From Ascarosepion bandense (Eukaryota > Mollusca > Cephalopoda > Sepiida > Sepiidae), in contig JBBBDQ010000401.1 in NCBI GenBank assembly GCA_037127315.1, positions 271,001-335,000 on the forward strand: 64,000 nt of DNA. The letters run 5' to 3'. Both the position numbers and the translations under genes were made by a program. A model generated the notes under the pieces. It searched no databases. It was not told where the DNA came from and was given only the letters and a program-made list of their open reading frames with translations. This document shows, one piece after another, positions 11,161 through 22,519 of this stretch; within the stretch, counting starts at the first letter, position 1, and the number at the start of each line of letters is the position of its first letter.

Positions 11161-11254
11161 ATTTCTGTACCTGGTTGATTTCAGTATCCTCAACTTGTAG
11201 TGAGCATAGATTAAACAAAATTGAATAAAAAAAGAAAATATGTTGCATCTTTTC

Positions 11255-11450
11255 AAGACATGAGTGATCAGGACTCTCCACAACTTCCATGTAACCTTTA
11301 ATAGTGTTTCTCCCATTCCACCATGCATTCATACAAGCTTGTAAGATAGGTGGTCTGTGGCATACCCCTATTTCTCTTGTCTTCAATATTTCCTGAGAGA
11401 GATATGTTTCCAATTACTTTCCCAGTCTAATAATATCAAGAAGTCTCCTT
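11255..11450 (-). mobile_element. RTE-like LINE 3' scrap
   Basis: A diverged second copy of the same 3' end (AGACATGAGTGATCAGGACT then CTCCACAACTTCC), adjacent to the longer antisense fragment. Confidence 0.45.
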
Positions 11451-11452
11451 CC

Positions 11453-11522
11453 TGACAAATTGACCATGGTAAGATTTGAACACAAGTTTTATGGTTGGAA
11501 GGTGAATATCCTATCTACTTGG
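11453..11522 (-). tRNA. tRNA-like sequence (Gly-TCC-like), probably a pseudogene or SINE head
   Basis: On the minus strand, TGGCCAAGTAG fits the A box and GTTCAAATC fits the B box at normal spacing. CACCTTCCAACCAT sits at the anticodon-arm position (anticodon TCC). Stems are imperfect, so a functional tRNA gene is unlikely. Confidence 0.3.
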
Positions 11523-11627
11523 CCAACATATACACATATATCTTCTATAATATTTTTTATAGTTTATCAATCCTTTGTACGGTATTTAAAAGATAGAAAA
11601 ACATTCTTACAGTGTAAGAATTATTTT

Positions 11628-11905
11628 TAAATAATGATTTACTGATACAAGTTGTACCTATTAACCCATAGCTAGGGGAACAGAAGAGGTTGGTTCATAC
11701 CTTTCCCAAGGCTATTTATTTGCATGCAAGTGAATATAATGAACCTGAATGGAATTGAAATGGTTTAATTTTCAATTCACAGGACAGATTGGGTTCTATA
11801 GTTTTAATTAGCAACCTACTGCAAAAAAATCTTCTGAGTCAGTCATGGATTGAAAGAGACATGATGGTCCAAGCGTGTATCGTGAATGGCAATTAACTGA
11901 CCTAG
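11628..11905. mobile_element. SINE-B/SINE-A hybrid remnant
   Basis: Bases 11628-11770 match the body of SINE-B on the minus strand. Bases 11779-11905 match the 3' half of SINE-A on the plus strand, starting at ACAGGACAGATTGGGTTCTA. The two halves face each other and heads are missing. Confidence 0.5.
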
Positions 11906-12169
11906 CCCAAAAGATAAAGAGATTTGCATTGGGTCAAGAACTCTGTCAAAAAGACAAGTTACAGAAATATCAACCCCACCACCTTTAACGTCTATGCTTC
12001 ACTGAGAGCGACAGGGTTTAGGATTCTCCTAAGTATTGCTCTCCTTACTTAACAACTATGCAACCAGCTTGTTGGAATGGAACAAAGTGAGATATTATAC
12101 CTGCCTGGTATTTCAGATATAAAATGCATATAATAGGTTTGTGAAAACCAATTTCAGATAACGTGAATG

Positions 12170-12640
12170 TCACTTTTGCACTGTTTGTAACATTTCTAAA
12201 TTATTACTAAATGCACTCAAGCAACTAGACTGGCAACAAGGTCTCACCCTTTTACTGTCAAAATAGTTAAATATAACCGTCTCTTCTACTACAACAGTGT
12301 CTTTTCTCACATTTCCCATTTGTAGAACTTCTTTCTGTATACTTGCTTTCCTGATAGCTGCAATCTCAAAAAGTTTGAGTGCAATGTCAATTTCTATATT
12401 TTTGACTCCCAAATTTTCTTATCCTTTCCCCGACACCCCCCACCCTGTATCTTGTTCTCTCTTTTCACTCTACTCTCATGTAACTCTCTTCCCGCCCTTC
12501 CCATCCTTTTCTTACCCATTCTCTGACATCTCCTGTAACCGGCTCCCTACTTATATAACCTTTCACACTCCTCTTATGTAGCCCCTTGCGCACCAGTGGC
12601 AGTACTGCCTTGCTTGGGGCGAAACAATTTTTTAAAAATG
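12170..12640 (+). mobile_element. Jockey/CR1-like LINE 3' end
   Basis: It contains the TTTTACTGTCAAAATAGTTA and CTTGCTTTCCTGATAGCTG blocks, a pyrimidine-rich stretch, and the terminal CACCAGTGGCAGTACTGCCT followed by TTGCTTGGGGCGAA. It matches the end of the 16.2-kb copy. No intact frame. Confidence 0.65.
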
Positions 12641-12649
12641 TATAGTGTG

Positions 12650-13500
12650 ATGGACAAAACAAAACAAATTTGAAAATTTACAATATTCTATACATTACTT
12701 TGATTTACATTTTGTAAAGGTTTTTTTTTTTTACTTTATTCTTTAAATTATTTATTTTGATTTATTTTGAAGAAAAAAAAAAGTAAAATAAATATACAAT
12801 TTTTTTTAGGTATTTTGTCATGACCGTAAATTAAGGGGGTCATTAAACAGATAAGTCATTAAGAAGTGGCTGTAATTTAAAAATAATGATATTCATTAAA
12901 AATTATTTTTAACCAAATATAAACCCCTTCCAATATTTTTGATGATATTTATAAATATCAAACCTGCATTTGTTAAAATTTTCTAAAATTTTATTTTTTT
13001 TTAAAAACCTTTGAATAGTATTTTTTAGAAGCACATTTACAAACATCAGAGGGTAATAATTGTTTATCTTAAATTAAATAAAAAGTTACATACATTTATT
13101 ACTTCACGTAACTTTTTGTTCTTAAATTATAAAATGTTGCCTTCTGTATTGTGAGTCCCCATGCTACTACATAAAATGGTATCAACCAAAAGGACGATTT
13201 CATTTTTTTATTCATTTTATTAGGAAAGAGAGGTGACAGCTTGGATTCTAAGAGGTAGCAGGAGGAATGACATCCTGGGAACACATTAGCTCAGTAACCC
13301 ACTGAAGATGGTCATAGCCGGTCTCTAACCTGGGTGTGGGAAAGTATATCGACCCTTCAAAATTCTTGCATTTGAATTTCTTGAAGTTGCAGTTTTGAAC
13401 TTGTATCCAAAACCTAGAAACTTATTGGCATATACATGCTATTCAAATCTTCTTATAATCTTCACTCTGATCAAGCAAAGACAGAAAATGCCTCTTGCTC
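12650..13500. other. No gene recognised
   Basis: AT-rich sequence with A and T homopolymers. Weak resemblance to the repeat at 17575 is visible near 13020-13070. Nothing else is supported. Confidence 0.4.
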
Positions 13501-13669
13501 ATCGATCACCATTTCCACAGAAAATGTTCTGACAAGCTACATTCCTTAGTTCCACCTTTCACAGTTAAAACCGGTCATGACGCACATTTACTGGGGTCAA
13601 ACAATCATCTTTACTTTTGTATTCCATTTATAAGATGTTCCACTCAAACAGCTTTTTTCCAAGAACAAC

Positions 13670-13965
13670 TCAGTCAGTTAAGTGCCATACATGATATACA
13701 CTTTGGGTGATCATGTCTCTTTTAAGACATGACTGACTGGGCAGAAGATTATCTCGCAGTATGTTGCCATTGCTTTCTGCGGTAGAATGGTTGCCAGCCA
13801 AGGCTATAGAACCCAATCTGTCCTGTTATTTAACCCATAACTGGAGGAATAGGTGATTAATACCTTTCCCAAGGGTATTTGTGCATAAGTGAATGTAAGG
13901 AATTCAACTGGAATTCGAACTTGGCACCCCGATTTGTCATTCCAAGTCAATATCCACTGCACCAC
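13670..13965 (-). mobile_element. SINE-A, full-length copy
   Basis: The complete head-to-tail structure of SINE-A, flanked by the 9-bp target-site duplication AAGAACAAC at 13661-13669 and 13966-13974. Confidence 0.8.
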
Positions 13966-14279
13966 AAGAACAACAACTTTGTGGAAAAGACTCCCAAGAG
14001 GATACTTTCTTGATCATTATAATCATAATCTCTATGTCTGACTGACTACCCACACCCTTTTGTCCGGCTTAATATACTGGAATATAAAAGTATTTTTCTT
14101 CATAAAGCTCTATTTGTTGCAAACTATACTGCGAAAAAAAGCAAACTGTAGATTCAAATTAATTTACTTAATGGTAGTATTACTAATTTTTTTTTTTTTT
14201 AAATGGTAAAATCTTACCATTTACTCTTATCTCTTCCTTAAAGACTTATCTGTATGGGGCTTACAATTTTTTTTTTTTT

Positions 14280-14760
14280 TTTTTTTCAATAGTAGATAGG
14301 CTTTCCTATTGCCTAGTTCATACTCCGTTTGAACAGGATTAGAGGTTCAGACCTTATTTCCTGTTTTGGAAGGAGTTCCCAGTTCTTTTCCTCTCCTCAA
14401 GCATTATAACTGATGCTATCATGAGTTTTTTGTGATTTGTGCAGATGTTGGCAACTTTGTCTTCATACTGAGGGTACCAGGTTGGCAGTTTACTGGTTGC
14501 TGCTTCTGACTGGTACTTAGAAGCCTATACTCTTGTGTAGCATCTAGAGAGGTTGCTATGATCAACAATCACATAATATCAGGGTTCTTGGAGTGTCATG
14601 TCATGCATGGATGGGTGGGTGCTCCTGCAAGTGCCACGAATGAGCAACCCTGAGGTCACACTATGCTGTTCCCTTCCTACATACCACATTTAACAACCAC
14701 TATTCTAGGCTGTTCCTTACCTAAATAATACACCATGACCAAACAAAACTAAATCAAACA
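14280..14760. repeat. Unassigned dispersed repeat
   Basis: Its first part resembles 6900-7020 (CCTATTGCCTAGTTCATACT, TTTCCTGTTTTGG). The rest is moderately GC-richer than its surroundings but shows no coherent frame. Confidence 0.35.
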
Positions 14761-14768
14761 AAAACCAC

Positions 14769-15085
14769 CTTGACATTTCTTTTTCCAACATCCATGGTAT
14801 TTGTACCAATTTTTGTAGTGTGGAATCGTTCCTCTATGAAAGAGAGGTTCAAGCTCTCAGTGAAACTAACCTTAACTCTACTATCCCCTCATCTAATTTG
14901 TCAATTCCCGGTTACCTCCCTCTCATTAGGAAAACTAATGTTTGCAAACATCTCTTTCTGGATATGGAAATCTACCTTGAATATCCAGACCATATAGATG
15001 TCTATCTATATTTCCCCAGTAACCTTGAAGCTTCTCCATCCCTTTTTAATAACAGAATATCTTACTCTTATCAATGAATGGACTG
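14769..15085 (+). mobile_element. Jockey/CR1-like LINE, endonuclease-domain fragment
   Basis: The frame at 14820-15077 reads MESFLYEREVQALSETNLNS, then IPGYLPLIRK. LSETNL is the typical Mg-binding strand of the APE-type endonuclease domain at the 5' end of LINE ORF2. The frame is interrupted afterwards. It probably belongs to the same family as the 16.2-kb copy. Confidence 0.6.
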
Positions 15086-15122
15086 GCACACGTTTAACCC
15101 CCCCCACACACACAAAAAAAAT

Positions 15123-15124
<2 letters not shown>

Positions 15125-15158
<34 letters not shown>
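15125..15158. repeat. (TA)n microsatellite
   Basis: A pure TA tract following a short A-rich stretch. Confidence 0.95.
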
Positions 15159-15169
<11 letters not shown>

Positions 15170-15269
15170 TTCTGATAAAAAATTATCAGGAATGTTGCTA
15201 TGGTAATGAATCTAAAGTATGAAAAGTGAAGTCACTTGGCACAGGTTGACCTTGAACTCTGTGACACAC

Positions 15270-15640
15270 TAAGATATCAGTGCTTGGAAGGAAAGTGTGC
15301 AAGGTGTGGTCACCTCATGCCACCACAGAGATTCCATCAGTAACACTAACATGTTCAGCAGTTTTTGATCAAGCACAACATTCTACAAGTTCGACAACCA
15401 CCATATTCCCCAGATCTTGCCCACTTTTTCTCTTCAAAAATCAAATCCAACTTGACAAGAGCACAATTTCATGACATTATAGAAATTGAAGAAAATGCAA
15501 TGGGGCAGCTGCTTGTAAACCAGAAAAGGTTCAGGAAAATGTTTCCATCAATGGAAATAACACTGGATAAAGTGTGTGGCTTCAGAAGGTAACTACTTGA
15601 AAGAGGATTAAATGCTGAATTGATATGTGTTACAGTTTTA
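15270..15640 (+). mobile_element. Mariner-like transposase C-terminal remnant
   Basis: The frame encodes HNILQVRQPPYSPDLAHFFS, then a KIKSNL...F pattern. This matches the mariner ending PPYSPDLAPCDFFLF..K, where SPDLAP carries the second catalytic Asp. The CD of the family motif is deleted and a short tail follows. Confidence 0.65.
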
Positions 15641-16214
15641 TTTTTTCTAGCACTAGTCTCAATTTTTGATCAAACTGTTTAATATATATATGTGTGTGTG
15701 TGTTACTTTGCTAAGTATCCAACATTTCAGGTGTTAACTTAAATGTTTTCTGAATTTCTGTGATAAGGAAGTTATTTACATTTGGCTAAATTCATCATTT
15801 TTGTAGTTAACATCACAGCATTTTACCTATTCTGCTTTCTGACCCTCTTCAGGTGTCTGCCAATCCAGGAAATCTTCACAGGTTAAATATAAATTTTTAT
15901 TTTCGAAAGAAATTTGAATTTACATTAAATTTCGTTGCAAAGATTAAATTTATAATAATCTGAAATGAAATTTAATGTAAAGTCAATTTTTTTTTTTCAT
16001 CTAAAATTTATGTTTGTTATTTTTATAAAAAGGAATAAATATTTTAGTTGTATTCCAGAATGAAGAGCTGTTGTAACCATCAACCCACGTCATAGAAAAG
16101 TTGTGAAAATTCCACTATTGAGGCCTAAAGAGAGAAATATGAGTGAGCCAGGAACAACTCCCTGAACAATAAACAAGGAATGAGCCTCTACTCCTAATCA
16201 ATAGAAGGAGAAGT

Positions 16215-17467
16215 ATGTACTGGGTGATACTAGGGTCTACCTACTTCAATTGAGAAAAAAAAAAAGGGTGGGCTATAGTATATCGGGACGTTTGTTTGAA
16301 TTAATTAAACTGTTCCTATCAAATCGTGTAATGAAGGTTGCATTGCATAGGCATGCTACCAGATCCTATCATACAAACATGGGTGTCCCTCAAGGCTCTA
16401 TCCTAAGCCCAGCACTTTTTCTGATTTTTATCAACAATCTCCCTTATGTAATCAGGTCCCCGAGTAGGCATCTACACTGATGATGGCACCATTAACTCTC
16501 GTCTTGATAAGAAATCTGCTGATGCTCACAAAATAAACTTTGCTGCTGCAGCTCTTGAAAAAGACCTCCAGTCAGTGGTGGACCGGGGTAAAAAATGGCT
16601 CATAAACTTAAACGCTTTCAAAACAAAGCTGCTATCCTTTAACAACCATAGACAATCTTTCCTACCCCCACCCATCAGCATGGATCATGTTAGTCTCCCT
16701 GAAAGCAATACACTGTGCCTCTTCAGCCTCACTCTCAGCTGACCTCAAGTAAAACAAGTACATTGAATTAATAGCTATATCTACTGCTAGAAAGGTCAGG
16801 TCTGTGTTGGACCAGGAAGTTTTTCTTGTCTGAATCCATCATGCACATATACAAATCTACCATCCACCCGCTATCATATTTGATCAGGTGCCCCTACTAT
16901 TCATCCTGGGGCTCTCGACAAAATCCAAAGGAGAATCTGCAATGCAGTCGATCACGGCCTGGCTGCTCAACTCATCACTTTCTCACCGACGAGATTTGGC
17001 ATCCCTCTGTCTCTTTTAGAAATACTTTCATGAATTCTACTCTAATGAGCTTAGCACCCTGGTGCCCCCTCTGCACAAATTTACTCCAACTACTGGACTA
17101 ACAACACACTTTTACAGTGAAAACAATCAAGTGTAACCTAAACTTCTACTCTATGAGCTGTTTTTACTCGCAATTCTTGCCTGTGAAACTCCCTTCTGTA
17201 TACTTGCTTCCCTGATAGCTACAATCTCCAAGAGTTTAAATGCAACGTCAGCTCGTTTATCTCCATGACTCCCATGTGTTCTCTGGCACTCCATACTTCA
17301 CTGTTCTTTTCTTTACATTTTATTCTCATGCAGATCTCTTCACACCAGTGTTCTCGTTCTTCTCCTACCCATTCTCGGATACTTACCCTGACCTGTTCTC
17401 CTTTCTCTTCACTGTTATATAACCCCCTGCATACCAATAGGCAGAAATGCCTTGCTTGGAGTGAGAC

Positions 17468-17485
<18 letters not shown>
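16215..17485 (+). mobile_element. Jockey/CR1-like LINE, RT domain to 3' end
   Basis: The translation (with frameshifts) reads GRLFELIKLFLSNR, NMGVPQGSILSPALFLIFIN, then an active-site YTDD (16473-16484), KWLINLNAFKTKLLSF, and a C-terminal region of the ARKFF/IHIYKSTI type. It ends with the family signature and a long A tract at 17474-17503. It is 5'-truncated. The usual family motif is YADD, so the active site is altered as well as disrupted. Confidence 0.75.

Positions 17486-17503
<18 letters not shown>
17474..17503. repeat. Poly(A) tail of LINE copy
   Basis: An A homopolymer directly after the LINE terminus, supporting retrotransposition. Confidence 0.8.
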
Positions 17504-17505
<2 letters not shown>

Positions 17506-17574
17506 AGAATAACAAATAACTAACTACAAGTAACGGTAATTATAAATTTTGAGAAGATACATTTCTTGGATATT

Positions 17575-17960
17575 TCTTCTCACCACAGATTCACTGAAAC
17601 AGGTTGCAAATATCTGAATTTTCCCCCTTGAGAATTAACAAAAATATTAAACTATTCATCACTGTTTCTTTTGAAGAATAGTGTTAATTATTTTTGCTGT
17701 CATTTTTCTAAGCATTTTTTTTAAAATTGCTCTCATATCAATTCAATAAAGTTCATTACAAATACCTGCATTTATACTTTTTTTCTTTTGAAACTTAACA
17801 AAAATGTTAAACATTAGTTTAGATAAGCAATTTTTTGTTACAAACATACCAACAAAAAAGAGCATACAGTAACAAAAGAGTCAAGAGAAAAGTTTCCTTT
17901 TGACTATTTTTTTTTGTGTGAGTATGTTTGTTAAACTTTACCATTATTTTTTTTTCACTA
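17575..17960. repeat. Unclassified dispersed repeat Y
   Basis: Blocks such as GTTGCAAATATCTGAAT, AAAGAGCATACAGTAAC, GTCAAGAGAAA and GAGTATGTTTGTTAAA recur in order at 63030-63290. Inside this copy, a CTTAACAAAAATGTTAAAC-like block appears twice, suggesting an internal duplication. Confidence 0.5.
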
Positions 17961-17993
17961 ATAATATCTATGACTTAATTCAATCCTCTCAGG

Positions 17994-18650
17994 ATGGAGG
18001 GGGAAAAGGAAACAAACAAGACGGGGTGGAGGGGGAAAAGGAAACAAACAAGACGGGGTGGAGGGGGAAAAGGAAACAAACAAGACGGGGTGGAGGGGGA
18101 AAAGGAAACAAACAAGACGGGGTGGAGGGGGAAAAGGAAACAAACAAGACGGGGTGGAGGGGGAAAAGGAAACAAACAAGACGGGGTGGAGGGGGAAAAG
18201 GAAACAAACAAGACGGGGTGGAGGGGGAAAAGGAAACAAACAAGACGGGGTGGAGGGGGAAAAGGAAACAAACAAGACGGGGTGGAGGGGGAAAAGGAAA
18301 CAAACAAGACGGGGTGGGGGGGAAAAGGGGGGGAAACAAACAAGACGGGGTGGAGGGGGAAAAGGAAACAAACAAGACGGGGTGGAGGGGGAAAAGGAAA
18401 CAAACAAGACGGGGTGGAGGGGGAAAAGGAAACAAACAAGACGGGGTGGAGGGGGAAAAGGAAACAAACAAGACGGGGTGGAGGGGGAAAAGGAAACAAA
18501 CAAGACGGGGTGGAGGGGGAAAAGGAAACAAACAAGATGGGGTGGAGGGGGAAAAGGAAACAAACAAGACAGGGTGGAGGGGGAAAAGGAAACAAATAAG
18601 ACGGGGTGGAGGGGGAAAAGGAAACAAACAAGACGGGGTGGAGGAGAAAA
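17994..18650 (+). repeat. 32-bp purine-rich minisatellite
   Basis: About 20 tandem copies of a 32-bp unit (starts GAGGGGGAAAAGGAAACAAA, ends CAAGACGGGGTG) with very few variants. One variant unit near 18310-18345 carries extended G runs. Decayed flanking units continue to about 18720. All frames stay open because the unit lacks stops, so the 200-300 residue ORFs here on both strands are artefacts. The plus strand is strongly purine-rich, a composition able to form triplex or G-quadruplex structures. Confidence 0.97.
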
Positions 18651-18867
18651 GGAAACAAGACAGGATGAAAAAAAAGAAATCAGCAAGAAAGGATGGGTTA
18701 AAAAAACAAACAAGAAAGAATGAAAAACAAAAAAAAAAAAAAAATCATGTTTCTTCACGTCAATCATTTTTATTGAAAATGATTCTGATAAAAACATTCA
18801 TGAGATTATCTCTTGAATTTATCTTTTTCAATACATAATCTGGTCCAAAGTTACTTAGGGTAACAAA

Positions 18868-18932
18868 AGACAAAGATGTGGTGAGCCATGAACGCCCATG
18901 TTTTGAAATGACATGGCACATAAAAAAAGAAT
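18868..18932 (+). mobile_element. RTE-like LINE 3' tip
   Basis: GTGAGCCATGAACGCCCATG, then ATGACATGGCACATAAAA, matches the conserved RTE-like terminus. Confidence 0.5.
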
Positions 18933-18939
18933 CTGGTCC

Positions 18940-20000
18940 AGTTGTTATAACAATACATCCCCAGGAGCACAAAAAAAAATAATCAATTTCCTTACATATT
19001 TGAGTAGAATTTTTAAAGTAAAAATATTTCTACTATTTTTTTTATCCACCATTTTTTAAAGAATGATGCAATTTCCATTTTACATCATTGATTTAAAAAA
19101 AAAAAAAATTGTTTGAGAGGTTTAGAGAAAGAGGAACACAGGACAATTTAACATGTAAAATAAAATATATATACACAGGTACGTTTGACTATAGGTGTGC
19201 AAGTTATTCATTTCAAATTAAGAATACTTGTCTTTTAAGGTAACCCTTGACAACACATTTTTTAAAATCTTAACAGGTTATCGATTATGAAAATTATTAT
19301 ATAACAATAAACTAAAAGTAAAATCTACAATAACATTTTTCAACTTCACATCAGAGATTGGCGACATAATTCTCTCAATAGTAGCAGTTAATTTTTTTCT
19401 TTTTATTAAATTCCACCCCCTTCTCCTCAATAGACAGATATGACCAGTCTGTTTTTAGGGCTTCTTCAGATGAATGTATAAATTAAAAAGCAAAACACTA
19501 ACAGGAGTCAACAGATACAGTACAATCGCCATAGATTATGGACAATAGATAGAAAAAGGTGGCTTACCAGTGGAACCAACAAGACTGCATACCAAATACA
19601 TTTATATTGAAGAATTCTAGCAGAGATTAGCAAAAATACTAAATATCTCAAAACAGAAAAATTATCTACACCTACAGTCAGAAGAAAAAATTGTTGACCA
19701 TTTCTGTTATTTAAAAAAATTAAATCAATACAATTGTTTTTTCAGTGGATGAAGCTTGTAAAAGACACTATCATAAAGGTTTATATTAAAACAAATTCAT
19801 ATATTTATAAAGAAAATTTAAATATACATTCTCAGTTTTCAATAACAGCTGCAATGACTAATAAGAGTAAATGTTTTTGCTGAATTTAAATCATATCACT
19901 TGGCATCTTTTATAGTTTCCCTTGACTTTTAGAGTTAACTTAAAGAACATTTTTGAGTGTTAAATTTAAAAAATTTGAAAACCTAACAATATTTTTTAGC
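18940..20000. other. No gene recognised
   Basis: AT-rich. A segment near 19430-19500 (GGGCTTCTTCAGATGAATG, reverse orientation) resembles Penelope terminal wording, but no protein remnant is visible. Confidence 0.4.
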
Positions 20001-20013
20001 TGTGTTCATAAAT

Positions 20014-20325
20014 CAGTCAGTCAATTAAGTGCCATACGTGAAACACGCTTTGGCAATCATGTCTCGAAAGAGACATGACTGACTGGGCAGAAGATTATCC
20101 CGCAGTAGGTTGCAATTGCTTTCTGCGATAAACTGGTTGCCGGCCAAGGCTATAGAACCCAATCTGTCCTGTTATTTAACCCATGACTGGAGGGAAGAGA
20201 CGGATTAATACCTTTCCCAAGGGTATTTGTGCGTAAGTGAATGCAATGAATTCAGCTGGAATTTGAACTTGGCTCCCCGATTTCTCGTTCCGAGCTGATA
20301 TCCACTGGACCACAATGCACATCCA
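20014..20325 (-). mobile_element. SINE-A, full-length copy
   Basis: A complete copy with an imperfect 11-bp target-site duplication, TGTTCATAAAT at 20003-20013 and TGTTTATAAAT at 20326-20336. Confidence 0.82.
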
Positions 20326-20365
20326 TGTTTATAAATACTTGTCACAAAAAATTCTTACATTTGCT

Positions 20366-20440
20366 TTGATAAAGTCCATCAGAGGAGAAAACATGCTGGT
20401 AAGGAAAATTTTTCCTTTTGTCTTTATATATTAAAACTAC
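20366..20440 (+). repeat. Penelope-type terminal fragment
   Basis: GATAAAGTCCATCAGAGGAG, then AAAACATG and a TTTTTCCTTTTGTCTTT stretch, parallels 39041-39110. It is likely a remnant of a Penelope pseudo-LTR. The other half of the element is not visible here. Confidence 0.4.
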
Positions 20441-20849
20441 TCTCAAATATAAATGCTTTGTTTAAATAATCTAGTTTAGTTTTATTCTTAAATAATAAAT
20501 AAAATTAAGAAAACAAAAAAAAAGAATTGCATAAAAATAAAAGTATCTGAATTTTTACTAAAATTCCAAATACCTTTTTCTTTATCAGAGATCTGTCATT
20601 TTAAAAATAATAGTCTTTCAAACTTTTGACTTCAATCTCTGTGTCATCTAGAAATCAAACTTAGCGGGAAATATTAAATACAGCTTTTTACACACCACTT
20701 TTGTAAGGCATAACATTCTAAAACCTTAAGCTAGATGAATTATTCTTATAGCTGTGCTGAAAATCTCATGAGAAAAGACTCCCATAAAGAACCAATTAAA
20801 TCGTAAACTACAAGACATACCAAAAATGATTTTCTAACGATAATGGCAC

Positions 20850-21440
20850 TTGCTGGAGACTGCTAGTACACCAAACATGAGCTAGCTTACTGCACTGGAC
20901 ACCTAGACATGGGCACACTAGTCACCAAGTGCAAGGTTCATTGAGTGTTTTGCATCTCAACTTGATGTACGGCCTGGAATCTGCAGCACTAGACCACGAG
21001 GATATCAAGCACTTAAGTTTGCCATGCCACCATCTGCACTACATTGTGCATATCTCATGGAAGGACAACGTCCCTAACACCAAAGTTCTTACTAAAGCAA
21101 ATGTGCAAAAAAGTGTAAAAACCTTGGTTGCAGCAGTGAGATTACAATCGAATGGATCTGTTTGAATAGTCATGAATTGTGGAAAAATTGCACTGTTTAG
21201 TAACCTATAGTACAAGAAGCATCAACAAGGCAGTCAAAGACTGCTATAATGACTACTTCAAGAGCGACCTGAAAGCAATGTAGATTGATGTAAACAATTG
21301 GAAAGAGCTGGCTGCAGACCACTTGTCTGGCACCAAATGCTTCATATTGAAGTAGCAACATGAAACAGTAAGACTGGCCAGTTACCAGTGAGCATCGACC
21401 TGGAGACATGGCTGTCAAATATTTCAAATCACCTGACTTA
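20850..21440 (+). mobile_element. LINE fragment, post-RT region (distinct family)
   Basis: The frame includes LMYGLESAALDHEDIKHLSL, then HISWKDNVPNTKVLTKANVQ, which follows the pattern LLYG.ETW...KW.DKVPNTEVL seen after the RT core. Further on, DYFKSDLKAM and WKELAADHLSGTK match a DWE.LA.DR..W style tail. It has multiple stops. Confidence 0.55.
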
Positions 21441-22159
21441 GATAAATCTATGTCTTCATCGAAAACAATGGACAGTCATTAATGATGATTAGCTGACCAG
21501 CAACGACATATATCAAACATAAATCATAGACACCTGTACTGGCTTGATCAGATGATTTGGTTTCAAAACTTCAAATTTATCGTCTTAAACAGAAAAGGAC
21601 TCATATAGTTAAATATAAAATTCCTTGGCCTAAATTTCAAATGTCTTTCTGAACAAAATTACTTCCAATGAAGAAAATTTCTAAAATTAATAAAAATCCA
21701 GAAAATGACAAGAATTATTGTTTGTTTGAAAGAAAATCCTCTTCTATCATCTCTAAGTTTTGGAAATCAGACAGATTTCAGTATAAGAATATTTTAATGA
21801 ATAATCTGTGACAGACTTGCAGGTTAAGCATGGTATGTCAACTACCAAAAGCAGAAGTGTTACCAATGTCTGTAAGATACAACCTTTTTACCTTCATGAG
21901 TGAGGAAAGCATATTTTCAAATCATCTCAAACATGAAATTACTATCCAAAGAGATGTAGATATGCATAAAAGATTACCTATTATAAATTCAATTTTTAAT
22001 TTGAAAGTCAAGAAATATAGTTTATATTTAAAACTAAAATAGAAAGATTAATAAACTAATGGATTTTTTTTTCTCTTGTGAAAATTTATGAAAATAACTT
22101 CATTAACTTTTACTGCTGGAGACATACTTATGTTTCTACAAAATGTAAATTACTGTTAA

Positions 22160-22160
<1 letters not shown>

Positions 22161-22217
<57 letters not shown>
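22161..22217. repeat. (TA)n followed by (GA)n microsatellite
   Basis: A compound tract: TA repeats to 22191, then GA repeats to 22217. Confidence 0.95.
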
Positions 22218-22218
<1 letters not shown>

Positions 22219-22519
22219 TTCACAACACCATGAAATTTCTCTTCCAAGCATTTGTGATATAGACTAACACTATTTCCAAATCAGTGTCAACAGAAAGTAA
22301 CACACAATGCATCTATTTTGTATTGTTGTTTAGCTTATTTTTTTTATCACTGGCAATTGAAAATTGTAGCACCCTTAAGGATTCACCATCAGCATTTTTA
22401 GTGATTTATTGCTACTAAATACCTATTTTTTCATAGATTTCTTCATTTTCTAGAGATTATCAATTCTTTTGCAAGTTATTTGAAGCCAAAAAACATTTTT
22501 AGATTGTTTTTTTGAAGAT

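Noticed and set aside
13670..13965. tRNA gene in the SINE-A heads
   Set aside because: Box A and B fit, but the cloverleaf is degenerate and the segment is part of a repeated SINE with target-site duplications.
17900..18838. Long ORFs of 200-312 residues on both strands
   Set aside because: They are read-throughs of the 32-bp stop-free minisatellite; the same stretch is open in several frames on both strands.
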